From the NCBI GenBank assembly GCA_003525525.1, contig DQED01000184.1, forward strand, positions 1 to 11,967: a stretch of DNA of 11,967 bases, in the 5' to 3' direction. The position numbers were made by a program, and so were the translations under genes. The stretch is from Desulfovibrio sp. GTDB taxonomy: Bacteria; Desulfobacterota; Desulfovibrionia; Desulfovibrionales; Desulfovibrionaceae. Of this stretch, positions 1-6,094 are shown one piece after another. The number at the start of each line of letters is the position of its first letter. Within the stretch, counting starts at the first letter, position 1. A model generated the notes under the pieces. It had not been told where the DNA came from and ran no database searches. It worked only from the letters and a program-made list of their open reading frames with translations.

Positions 1-1293
1 TACACGCCCTTCCCGGCCACGGTCTGCGGCTACCTCTGCCCCAACCTGTGCATGCAGGGCTGCACCCGCGCCGTGTCCAACCTGACGCCCCTCGACACGG
101 CCATGCTCGGCAAGGCCAACGTCAAGGCGGGCCACATGCCCAAGCTGCCGCCCCTTTCGGGCAAGCGCGTCGCCGTCATCGGCGGCGGCCCGGCCGGCAT
201 GTCCGTGGCCTGGCAACTGCGCCTGGCCGGCCACGAAGCCATCATCTACGACCTCGAGGAGAAGCTCGGCGGCAAGATCACCGCGGCCATCCCCTCCTCG
301 CGCATCCCCAAGGACGTGCTGGACGCGGAGATCAAGCGCGCCCAGGAAGTCCTGCCCCATATCCGGCTGCCCAAGGCGCTCGGCAAGGACGAGTTCGCCC
401 AGATCGTCACGGACCACGACTTCACGGTCCTGGCCGTCGGCGCGAACAAGCCGCGCGTGCTGCCCGTGCCGGGCAAGGAACTGGCCGTGCCGGCGCTGAC
501 CTTCCTCAAGGCGGCCAAAAAGAACGAAGCCAAGGTCGGCAAGCGCGTCGTGATCATCGGCGCGGGCAACGTCGGCTGCGACGTGGCCACCGAGGCGGCG
601 CGCCTGGGAGCCGAATCCGTCACGCTCATCGACATCCAGACCCCGGCCTCGTTCGGCAAGGAGCGCAAGGACGCCGAGGCCGCGGGCGCGGTCTTCAAGT
701 GGCCCTGCTTCACCAAGGAGATCACCGCCGAGGGCGTGACGCTGCAATCCGGCGAAACGCTCCCCGCGGACACGGTCATCCTGTCCGTCGGCGACGTGCC
801 GGACCTGGAGTTCCTGGACGACACCATCGCCACGGAGCGCGGCCACGTGAAGGTGAGCGAGATCTACCAGACCACGAACCCCAAGGTGTTCGCCATCGGC
901 GACATCGTGAAGCCCGGGCTCCTCACCCAGGCCATCGGCATGGGCCGCGACGCGGCCAAGGCCATCGAGGACATCTTCTCGGGCAAGCGCCCCTGCGAAG
1001 ACACCCGCAAGATGATCGACTACAAGCGGGCCAAGCTCGAATACTTCGATCCGCGCATCATGGAAATGAACGACCTCGACTCCTGCGCCAGCCAGTGCTC
1101 GTCCTGCGGCGCGTGCCGCGACTGCGGGCTGTGCGAGACGATCTGCCCCACGGGCGCGATCTCGCGCAAGGCGCTTAGCGGCAAGGAGTTCGAGATGGTT
1201 TCCGACCCGGACAAGTGCATCGGCTGCGGCTTCTGCGCCAACGCCTGCCCCTGCGGCGTCTGGAACCTCGTGGAGAACTCGCCGCTCGTGTAG
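1..1293 (+). CDS. GltD-like FAD/NAD(P) oxidoreductase with ferredoxin tail (5'-truncated)
   Basis: The frame is open from the window's first base, so the N-terminus lies outside; 430 residues are visible. Window residues 9-21 hold four cysteines (C9, C13, C17, C21) like the Fe-S segment in front of the flavin domain of the glutamate synthase small subunit (GltD) family. An FAD-binding GGGPAG lies at 61-66, a second Rossmann motif GAGNVG at 187-192, and FAIGD, the flavin-binding ATG/GD motif, at 297-301. The C-terminus is a two-cluster ferredoxin domain: C372, C375, C378, C382-Pro and C406, C409, C412, C416-Pro. Extra cysteines C362, C366 and C369 precede the first cluster. The family moves electrons between NAD(P)H, FAD and Fe-S centres; the physiological partner cannot be read here. 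A GltB-like partner could lie upstream but is not visible. The gene ends before a strong terminator. Family call is secure; substrate is unknown. Confidence 0.9.
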   Translation, partial: YTPFPATVCGYLCPNLCMQGCTRAVSNLTPLDTAMLGKANVKAGHMPKLPPLSGKRVAVIGGGPAGMSVAWQLRLAGHEAIIYDLEEKLGGKITAAIPSSRIPKDVLDAEIKRAQEVLPHIRLPKALGKDEFAQIVTDHDFTVLAVGANKPRVLPVPGKELAVPALTFLKAAKKNEAKVGKRVVIIGAGNVGCDVATEAARLGAESVTLIDIQTPASFGKERKDAEAAGAVFKWPCFTKEITAEGVTLQSGETLPADTVILSVGDVPDLEFLDDTIATERGHVKVSEIYQTTNPKVFAIGDIVKPGLLTQAIGMGRDAAKAIEDIFSGKRPCEDTRKMIDYKRAKLEYFDPRIMEMNDLDSCASQCSSCGACRDCGLCETICPTGAISRKALSGKEFEMVSDPDKCIGCGFCANACPCGVWNLVENSPLV

Positions 1294-1310
1294 GTTCGCG
1301 TGTCAGGGGA

Positions 1311-1358
1311 GCCGCCTTCGGCGACCGGGAGGGCAAGGCCCCTCCCGAACCTCCCTTC
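1311..1358 (+). repeat. Dispersed palindromic intergenic repeat, copy A (diverged)
   Basis: GCCGCCTTCGGCGACC is followed by an 8-bp inverted repeat (CGGGAGGG at 1326-1333, CCCTCCCG at 1340-1347) and then ACCTCCC. Order and spacing match copies B (2478-2541, minus strand) and C (5896-5942, plus strand): a GCCTCCGGCGGCC-like head, a G-run/C-run stem, and a GGACC-plus-C-run tail. It sits just after the oxidoreductase stop codon and before the terminator. It is the most diverged of the three copies, so homology is an inference from shared layout. Confidence 0.5.
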
Positions 1359-1366
1359 AGGAAATA

Positions 1367-1402
1367 CCGGGCCGTCTCCTTGGAGGCGGCCCGGTTTGTT
1401 TT
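1367..1402 (+). terminator. Rho-independent terminator of the oxidoreductase gene
   Basis: A GC-rich 12-13 bp stem (arms 1367-1379 and 1382-1394, one G-U wobble) is followed by TTTGTTTT. It lies between two convergent genes and 25 bp from the 3' end of the beta-lactamase gene. On the minus strand the stem is followed by the weaker TATTT, so it may also stop transcription from that side. Confidence 0.88.
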
Positions 1403-1426
1403 GGAATCGCTGGGCCAAAACGGCCC

Positions 1427-2332
1427 TTACCGAGAAGCGTACCCCAGGCCGGCAAGCACCAGCCGCGTCGCCGCAGCGAGCACGTCTTTGCGCGCGAGCG
1501 CGTCCTTTCGCGGCTGCGTGAAATAGACCGCCAGCACCACCGGGCCGCCCTGGGGCGGCCAGAGTACGGCCACGTCGTTGGTCGTGCCGTACGCGCCGCC
1601 GCCGGTCTTGTCCCCGACCGTCCAGCCGGCAGGGACGCCGGCGCGGATGCTCTCGCCGCCCGTGGTGTTGCCCTTGAGCCAGTCCGCCAACTGCCGCCGC
1701 TGCGGCGCGGCCAGCGCGTCGCCAAGCACGAGCTTTGCCATGGTGCGCGCCATGGCCAAGGGCGTGGTGGTGTCGCGGGCGTCGCCCGGCACGGCCGTAT
1801 TGAGTTCCGGCTCGCGGCGGTCCAGGCGAAAGGCCGTGTCGCCGAGGCCGCGCGCAAAGGCCGTCAGCGCCTTTGGCCCGCCGATCCTGTCCAGGAGCAG
1901 ATTGGCGGCGGTGTTGTCGCTCACCGTAATCGCCGCGGCGCACAGTTCGCCGACGGTCATGGCCCGCCCCTGCTCCAGGGCCTTGCGCGTCGCCGGAGCC
2001 CAGGCAAGGAGATCGCCCTGCCCGTAGGCCTCGGGCTGCGCGAGCAGACCCGGCTCATCCTGGCTCTTGCGCAACACGGCGGCCGCGAGCACGAACTTGA
2101 ACGTGCTGCAAAAGGGAAAGCGCTCCCCGCCCCGGAAGGCGAAGCGCCGGCCCGTGGCGGGATCGAGGAAGGCCACGCCGAGCCGTCCCCCGGCTTCGCG
2201 TGAAAGGGCCGCAAGCTGCGCCTGGAGCGCCTTATCGCCGTCCTGCCCGGCCCGGGCCGGCACAGGCGCGCTGCAAACGACCATCGTCAACAGTACCGGC
2301 AGCAAAAGCCGCCACGCCATTTGACGCCGCAT
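1427..2332 (-). CDS. bla: Class A serine beta-lactamase, secreted
   Basis: A 301-residue precursor that hydrolyses beta-lactams in the periplasm. The signal peptide runs to about residue 28, with a likely cut after ARA. All class A motifs are present: S76-T-F-K79 (Ambler S70xxK73), S138-D-N140 (SDN loop), E174-P-E-L-N (E166 and N170 of the omega loop) and K242-T-G244. The block FPFCSTFK and the segment around GDTAFRLDRREPELN resemble KPC-type enzymes and other chromosomal class A enzymes; Desulfovibrio carries DES-1 of this class. The KPC-like Cys69 is present, but the residues after KTG are GGA, so the KPC partner Cys238 is absent. The ATG at 2332 has an excellent GGAGG Shine-Dalgarno 4-5 bases upstream; the frame continues further upstream but without a domain or signal sequence. 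It follows glgP on the same strand after 283 bp. No AmpR- or BlaI-type regulator is in the window. Spectrum cannot be read from sequence alone. Confidence 0.95.
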   Translation of the reverse strand: MRRQMAWRLLLPVLLTMVVCSAPVPARAGQDGDKALQAQLAALSREAGGRLGVAFLDPATGRRFAFRGGERFPFCSTFKFVLAAAVLRKSQDEPGLLAQPEAYGQGDLLAWAPATRKALEQGRAMTVGELCAAAITVSDNTAANLLLDRIGGPKALTAFARGLGDTAFRLDRREPELNTAVPGDARDTTTPLAMARTMAKLVLGDALAAPQRRQLADWLKGNTTGGESIRAGVPAGWTVGDKTGGGAYGTTNDVAVLWPPQGGPVVLAVYFTQPRKDALARKDVLAAATRLVLAGLGYASR

Positions 2333-2345
2333 CGTCTCCTCCTTT

Positions 2346-2388
2346 TGAAAAGACAACGGCGGAGCGAGGCCTCTCAGCCTGCTCCGCC
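2346..2388 (-). promoter_or_regulatory. Terminator-like hairpin in the bla leader
   Basis: On the minus strand GGCGGAGC-AGGC pairs with GCCT-C-GCTCCGCC (arms 2388-2377 and 2370-2358, one bulged base, six-base loop). The T-rich GTTGTCTTTT follows, and then the bla Shine-Dalgarno. A possible -10 hexamer TATATC lies upstream at 2413-2408, without a convincing -35. If transcription starts there, the hairpin lies inside the bla leader and could attenuate it. If not, it could act as a leaky terminator for glgP read-through. The hairpin is seen in the sequence; the role is inferred. Confidence 0.5.
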
Positions 2389-2477
2389 GCCCGAGTTCAC
2401 GATCCCTGATATACGGGCGACGCCATGCCGCCTCGAACATTGAACACATACCGGGAGGGCGGACAGCTTCTTCGCCA

Positions 2478-2541
2478 TTCACCCCCTTTCGGGGTGGTCC
2501 AGGAGGGGCCCCCGGCCCCTCCTGGCCGCCGGAGGCATTCT
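2478..2541 (-). repeat. Dispersed palindromic intergenic repeat, copy B
   Basis: On the minus strand it reads ATGCCTCCGGCGGCC, then a perfect 11-bp inverted repeat (arms 2525-2515 and 2509-2499, five-base loop), then GGACCACCCC and a second small hairpin CACCCC/GGGGTG (2480-2485 with 2491-2496). The head is identical over 15 bases to copy C at 5896. It lies downstream of glgP in the same orientation relative to its upstream gene as copies A and C. No flanking T-run is visible, so it is not a classical terminator. Confidence 0.7.
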
Positions 2542-2548
2542 CCCCCTC

Positions 2549-2584
2549 TGTCCTCTCTGTCCTCTCTGTCCTTTCTGCCCTCCC
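2549..2584. repeat. 9-bp tandem repeat in a pyrimidine-rich tract
   Basis: Unit TGTCCTCTC at 2549-2557 and 2558-2566, with a one-mismatch third copy (2567-2575) and a degenerate fourth (2576-2584). The G marking each unit recurs at 2550, 2559, 2568 and 2577. It lies in a stretch from about 2540 to 2612 that is almost purely pyrimidine on the plus strand, directly after the glgP stop codon. Such tracts are prone to replication slippage. The repeat keeps a frame open past glgP, but that frame is not part of the protein. Confidence 0.8.
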
Positions 2585-2615
2585 TCTGCTCTCTTTCCCT
2601 TGCTCCCCTTGAGCC

Positions 2616-5186
2616 CTACGCCGACGCCCAGCGGATGAGGCCCAGGGAATGGGAGTCGAGCAGCAGCGGGTGGTGCGGCAGGATGCGCACGGTAAAACCG
2701 AAGCGGCCGGCCTCGGCGGGTTCGATCTCGCCGACGTAGACCGTCCAGCCGTCGTCCATGCTCTCCACGGGCCGCATGACGATCGTCTCGCGCTGGGCGA
2801 ACTTGCCTTCGTAGTCCAGCCGGCCGGCGTAGATCTGCACTTCCACATCCTGGGGCCGGATGCCGTTCAAATGCACCTCGGCGCGCACGCGGATGGGGTC
2901 GCCCACATGGAGTTGCTCGGGCTCGTCGGCGCGGATGTTGCGGACGTCCAGGTTGCTCCACTTGGTCATCATGTCCATGCGCCAGGAAGCCAAATCCTTG
3001 GCCGCGGCGCAGTCGTCGCGGGTGAGGCGGTTGTAGTTTTCGAGCGCCGGCACGTAGGCGATGCGGGCGTAGTCCTCCACCATGCGGTGGGAGTTGTAGA
3101 GCGGCGCAAGCTGGGCGATGGAATCCTTCATCTTGCGGATCCAGTTGCGCGGCAGGCTGCCGTGGTGGCCCCGGTCGTAGAAGGTCGGAATGATCTCGTT
3201 TTCCAGAATGTTGTAGAGGGTCTGGCTCTCCACGAAGTCCTGGTAGCCGCCGTCCTCGTACTCCTCGCCCTGGCCGATGGCCCAGCCCACGCTGTTGTCC
3301 GGCTTCCAGGCCTCGGCCCACCAGCCGTCCAGGGTGCTGTAGTTGAGCACGCCGTTGCACATCGCCTTCATGCCGCTGGTGCCGCAGGCCTCGAGCGGCC
3401 GGCGCGGGGTGTTGAGCCAGACGTCCACGCCTTGCACGAGGTAGCTGGCGATCTCCATGTCGTAGTCTTCCAGGAAAACCATGTTGAACCGGCACTCCAG
3501 ACTGTTGCACAGCTGCACCAGCTCCTGGATGATCTTTTTCCCCTCGTTGTCGTGGGGATGGGCCTTGCCGGCGAAAACGAACTGCACGGGATGGGCGTTG
3601 TCGCCGAGGATCTTGAGCAGCCGCTCCTTGTCCGAAAGGAGCAGGTTGGCGCGCTTGTAGGTGGCGAAGCGCCGGGCGAAACCGATGGTCAGGGCCTGGG
3701 GATCGAGCACCTCCTCGGCGGCCTGCAGCTCCTTGCGCTTGGCCCCGCGGGCAAGCAGCTGTTCGCGCAGCCGCACGCGCACGTAGCCCACCAGGCGCTC
3801 GCGCAGGCGTTCGTGGGTGCGCCACAGTTCGGCGTCGGAAATCAGGTGCGTCTGGCCGAACACGCGGCCCGTGTCCGGATCCTCGCGCCAGTTGGCCCCG
3901 AAGTAGCGGTCGTAGAGCGCGGCCATGTCCTGGGCGACCCAGGTCGGCACGTGCACGCCGTTGGTGATGGCCCCGATGGGCACGTCTTCCACCGGGTACT
4001 GGTTCCAGACCCGGTTCCACATGCGGCGTGAGACCACGCCGTGCAGTTGGGAAACGCCGTTGTTGAAGCGCGAGAGCTTGAGCGCGAGCACCGGCATGCA
4101 GAAGTGTTCGGAATCGTTGCGCGGATCCTCGCGGCCAAGGGCGAGCAGCACCTTGAAGGCCAGGCCCAGGCGCTTGGCGTAGTCCTCGAAATAGAGCTGG
4201 ATGAGGTCCGGCGGGAAACGGTCGTTGCCTGCCGGCACGGGCGTGTGCGTGGTGAAGATGGAGCTCGAGGCCACGAGCTCCATGGCCGCCTCGAAGGACA
4301 GCTTGTGCTTGTCCATGAAGTTGGCGATGCGCTCCAGGCCGGCAAACGCCGAATGGCCCTCGTTCATGTGGATGACCTTGGGCTTGAGCTCGAGCGCCTC
4401 CAGGGCGCGGATGCCGCCGATGCCGAGGAGGTATTCCTGGCGCACGCGCGTTTCCAGGTCGCCGCCGTAGAGGCGGTTGGTGAGCTGGCGCGAGCCGGGC
4501 TCGTTCTCGGGCACGTTGGCGTCCAGGAGATAGAGCGCCACGCGGCCGACCTGCGCCTTCCAGATCTGCGCGTAAACGCGTTCGCCGCGCAAGTCCACAT
4601 GGATGAGGATGCGCTCGCCGTTTTCGTTTTTGCACAGCGACAACGGCATCTGCTCGAAGTCGTAGATCGGGTAGCGTTCCTGCTGCCAGCCGTCTGCCGT
4701 GAGGTACTGGCGGAAGTAGCCCTGCTGATAGCACAGGCCGATGCCGACCAGAGGCACGCAGAGGTCGCTGGCCGACTTGAGGTGGTCGCCGGCGAGGATG
4801 CCGAGGCCCCCGGAATACACGGGCAGGCAGGCGCTGATGCCGTATTCCAGGCTGAAATAGGCCACGACGGGTTGGCCGTCGCGGTCGGGAAAGGGAATCG
4901 AGGTGGTCTTGCGCGCCAGGTAGGTCGCAAGCGTCTGGCGCAGGTCGCTTACCCGCTCCACGAAGAAATCGTCCTCGGCCAGGGTCTCCAGGGTCTTCTG
5001 AGGCAGGCGGTTGAGGAAACCCACCGGATTGCCGGAGCACTCCCGCCACAATTTGCGGTCGACCTGGGCAAAAAGCGACGCGATGTCGTCGTTCCACGCG
5101 AAAAGCAGATTGTAGGCCAGCTCCCAAAGCGGTTTGAGCTTGGCCGGCAATTTCGGCACAACGCTGTAAACGCGTAACGGCTGCAT
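2616..5186 (-). CDS. glgP: Alpha-glucan phosphorylase (GT35, GlgP type)
   Basis: An 856-residue cytoplasmic enzyme that releases glucose-1-phosphate from the non-reducing ends of glycogen or maltodextrin using phosphate and PLP. The first ~120 residues match the DUF3417 region typical of this bacterial/archaeal branch (LWELAYNLLFAWNDD). The catalytic core holds YFSLEYGIS, HMNEGHSAF, TNGVHVPTW and RRFATYKRANLL. The PLP lysine is K607 in GTSGMK, preceded by RPLEACG and followed by NGVLNYSTLDGWW. The last ~100 residues form a beta-rich extension ending in LGLIRWA, as in full-length relatives. ATG at 5186 is preferred: AAAGGGG ends five bases before it, whereas the alternative GTG at 5192 overlaps that site. 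The gene is divergent from dut, and bla lies downstream on the same strand. No other glycogen gene is visible. Family call is very secure; glycogen versus maltodextrin preference is not determined. Confidence 0.96.
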   Translation of the reverse strand: MQPLRVYSVVPKLPAKLKPLWELAYNLLFAWNDDIASLFAQVDRKLWRECSGNPVGFLNRLPQKTLETLAEDDFFVERVSDLRQTLATYLARKTTSIPFPDRDGQPVVAYFSLEYGISACLPVYSGGLGILAGDHLKSASDLCVPLVGIGLCYQQGYFRQYLTADGWQQERYPIYDFEQMPLSLCKNENGERILIHVDLRGERVYAQIWKAQVGRVALYLLDANVPENEPGSRQLTNRLYGGDLETRVRQEYLLGIGGIRALEALELKPKVIHMNEGHSAFAGLERIANFMDKHKLSFEAAMELVASSSIFTTHTPVPAGNDRFPPDLIQLYFEDYAKRLGLAFKVLLALGREDPRNDSEHFCMPVLALKLSRFNNGVSQLHGVVSRRMWNRVWNQYPVEDVPIGAITNGVHVPTWVAQDMAALYDRYFGANWREDPDTGRVFGQTHLISDAELWRTHERLRERLVGYVRVRLREQLLARGAKRKELQAAEEVLDPQALTIGFARRFATYKRANLLLSDKERLLKILGDNAHPVQFVFAGKAHPHDNEGKKIIQELVQLCNSLECRFNMVFLEDYDMEIASYLVQGVDVWLNTPRRPLEACGTSGMKAMCNGVLNYSTLDGWWAEAWKPDNSVGWAIGQGEEYEDGGYQDFVESQTLYNILENEIIPTFYDRGHHGSLPRNWIRKMKDSIAQLAPLYNSHRMVEDYARIAYVPALENYNRLTRDDCAAAKDLASWRMDMMTKWSNLDVRNIRADEPEQLHVGDPIRVRAEVHLNGIRPQDVEVQIYAGRLDYEGKFAQRETIVMRPVESMDDGWTVYVGEIEPAEAGRFGFTVRILPHHPLLLDSHSLGLIRWASA

Positions 5187-5198
5187 ATACACCCCTTT
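5187..5198 (-). promoter_or_regulatory. glgP ribosome binding site that decides the start
   Basis: AAAGGGG (5198-5192 on the minus strand) is followed by TGTAT and the ATG at 5186. An in-frame GTG at 5192-5190 would overlap the Shine-Dalgarno, so the ATG is the more likely start. Confidence 0.65.
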
Positions 5199-5354
5199 GT
5201 CCAGGCAACGCGCCGCGGCGCGTCATGCCGCGCAGTCCGTGCCCTTGTGCGGCATCTATCCACAAGGCCTGCCAAAAGGCAAGACCGGGGACAAAATGTC
5301 ACAACCCTGGCGCGCGATCGAAAAAATCCTTGTATTCCGGCATATTAAATTTTA

Positions 5355-5382
5355 TTTACAAATGCAGCGAATACGCTACGTT
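5355..5382 (+). promoter_or_regulatory. Candidate sigma-70 promoter of dut
   Basis: TTTACA (5355-5360, five of six to TTGACA), a 16-bp spacer, then TACGTT (5377-5382), which keeps the conserved TA....T of a -10. A start near 5389 would give a leader of about 26 bases containing the GGAGG at 5403-5407. The -10 is weak, so this is tentative. Confidence 0.35.
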
Positions 5383-5414
5383 AGCGCGCCTATCGTCCAG
5401 CCGGAGGTTCGTCC

Positions 5415-5879
5415 ATGTCCATCCCCACAAGCGCCCTGCGCATCAAATTCCTCCGGGAGTCGAGCCGCGCCAATCCGCCGTCCGTGGCCACGCCCGGTTC
5501 GGCCGGCATGGACCTGCGCGCCGACATCGACGCCGAAACCCTGACCATCGCGCCGGGCGCGCGCGCCGCCATCCCGACAGGCATCGCCATCGAGATCGAA
5601 ACGCCGGGCCTGGCCGGGTTCGTCTATTCCCGCTCCGGGCTCGGGGCCAAGCACGGCCTGACCGTGGCCCAGGGCGTCGGCGTCATCGATCCGGACTACC
5701 GGGGCGAAATCATCGTCTGGCTGCTCAATACCGCCGACGAACCCCGCACCATCTCGCGCCACGAGCGCATCGCCCAGCTCATCCTCGCGCCGGTCGTCCG
5801 ACCCGTCGTCATCCCCGTGGAGGAACTCGGCGACACCCGCCGCGGCAGCGGCGGCTTCGGGCATAGCGGGAAAGTGTAG
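5415..5879 (+). CDS. dut: Deoxyuridine 5'-triphosphate nucleotidohydrolase (dUTPase)
   Basis: A 154-residue enzyme that hydrolyses dUTP to dUMP and pyrophosphate, keeping uracil out of DNA and feeding dTMP synthesis; it acts as a cytoplasmic homotrimer. All five trimeric dUTPase motifs are present: GSAGMDLRA (28-36), YSRSGLGAKHGL (71-82), GVIDPDYRGEI (89-99, catalytic D92), ERIAQLILAPV (117-127) and RRGSGGFGHSG (142-152). Motif V normally reads GFGSTG; here it is GFGHSG, which keeps the phenylalanine that stacks on the uracil. Length is typical for the family. The ATG at 5415 has GGAGG seven bases upstream. argD follows on the same strand after 215 bp of palindromic repeats, so co-transcription is possible but the gap is long. 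Confidence 0.97.
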   Translation: MSIPTSALRIKFLRESSRANPPSVATPGSAGMDLRADIDAETLTIAPGARAAIPTGIAIEIETPGLAGFVYSRSGLGAKHGLTVAQGVGVIDPDYRGEIIVWLLNTADEPRTISRHERIAQLILAPVVRPVVIPVEELGDTRRGSGGFGHSGKV

Positions 5880-5895
5880 AAGCGGGAGGAGGAAG

Positions 5896-5942
5896 ATGCC
5901 TCCGGCGGCCGGAGGGCAGGATGCCCCCCGGACCCCCTCGAC
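5896..5942 (+). repeat. Dispersed palindromic intergenic repeat, copy C
   Basis: ATGCCTCCGGCGGCC is identical over 15 bases to the head of copy B. It is followed by a 10-bp stem with one mismatch (CCGGAGGGCA at 5909-5918, TGCCCCCCGG at 5922-5931) and the tail GGACCCCC. It begins 17 bp after the dut stop codon, in the same orientation relative to the upstream gene as the other copies. A frame runs through it into argD, but the argD start lies beyond it. Confidence 0.7.
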
Positions 5943-6023
5943 GGGAAATGGGCTTCGCGAGGCTTGCGGATGTTCAGGAATACCCTTTAGCACCCCTTGA
6001 AGAGTTTTTTTGGAAGGTGGGGG

Positions 6024-6071
6024 TCCGGGGGAGGGAACCTTTTTTTGCAATAAAAGGTTCCCTCCCCCGGA
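6024..6071. repeat. 20-bp perfect palindrome upstream of argD
   Basis: Arms 6024-6043 and 6052-6071 are exactly complementary over 20 bp with an eight-base loop (TTTGCAAT). The core is GGGGGAGGGAACCTTTT with its complement. It ends 11 bases before the argD Shine-Dalgarno. No T-run follows the second arm on either strand; T-runs occur only inside the hairpin, so it does not fit a simple Rho-independent terminator. It resembles the large REP-like intergenic hairpins I associate with Desulfovibrio genomes (recollection, not checked). Confidence 0.85.
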
Positions 6072-6094
6072 ATTCCACACCGAAGGAGGTCGTG

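Larger units (their letters stand above)
5187..5414. other. Divergent glgP/dut intergenic region
   Basis: 228 bp between two divergent genes, with an AT-rich core around 5320-5362 in an otherwise GC-rich sequence, as expected for promoters. A candidate dut promoter is listed separately. For glgP no convincing -35/-10 pair was found on the minus strand. A half-site TTGTGACA is present on the minus strand near 5300, but the second half needed for a Rex- or CRP/FNR-type palindrome is not visible. Confidence 0.6.

Noticed and set aside
2333..2848. Upstream extension of the beta-lactamase frame by 172 codons
   Set aside because: The extension crosses into glgP coding sequence and the microsatellite, has repetitive ERT/low-complexity content, and would bury the signal peptide.
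2649..5177. Long open frames on the plus strand opposite glgP, several hundred codons
   Set aside because: They are antisense shadows of a GC-rich gene with strong third-position bias. They lack Shine-Dalgarno sites and recognisable domains, while the minus strand encodes a complete phosphorylase.
5290..5310. Rex- or CRP/FNR-type operator near TTGTGACA in the glgP/dut gap
   Set aside because: Only one half-site is present; the opposed half needed for these dimeric regulators is missing.
5921..6094. N-terminal extension of argD (58 extra codons)
   Set aside because: It would translate the repeat and the 20-bp palindrome. The ATG at 6095 has a full Shine-Dalgarno and matches the family's usual length.
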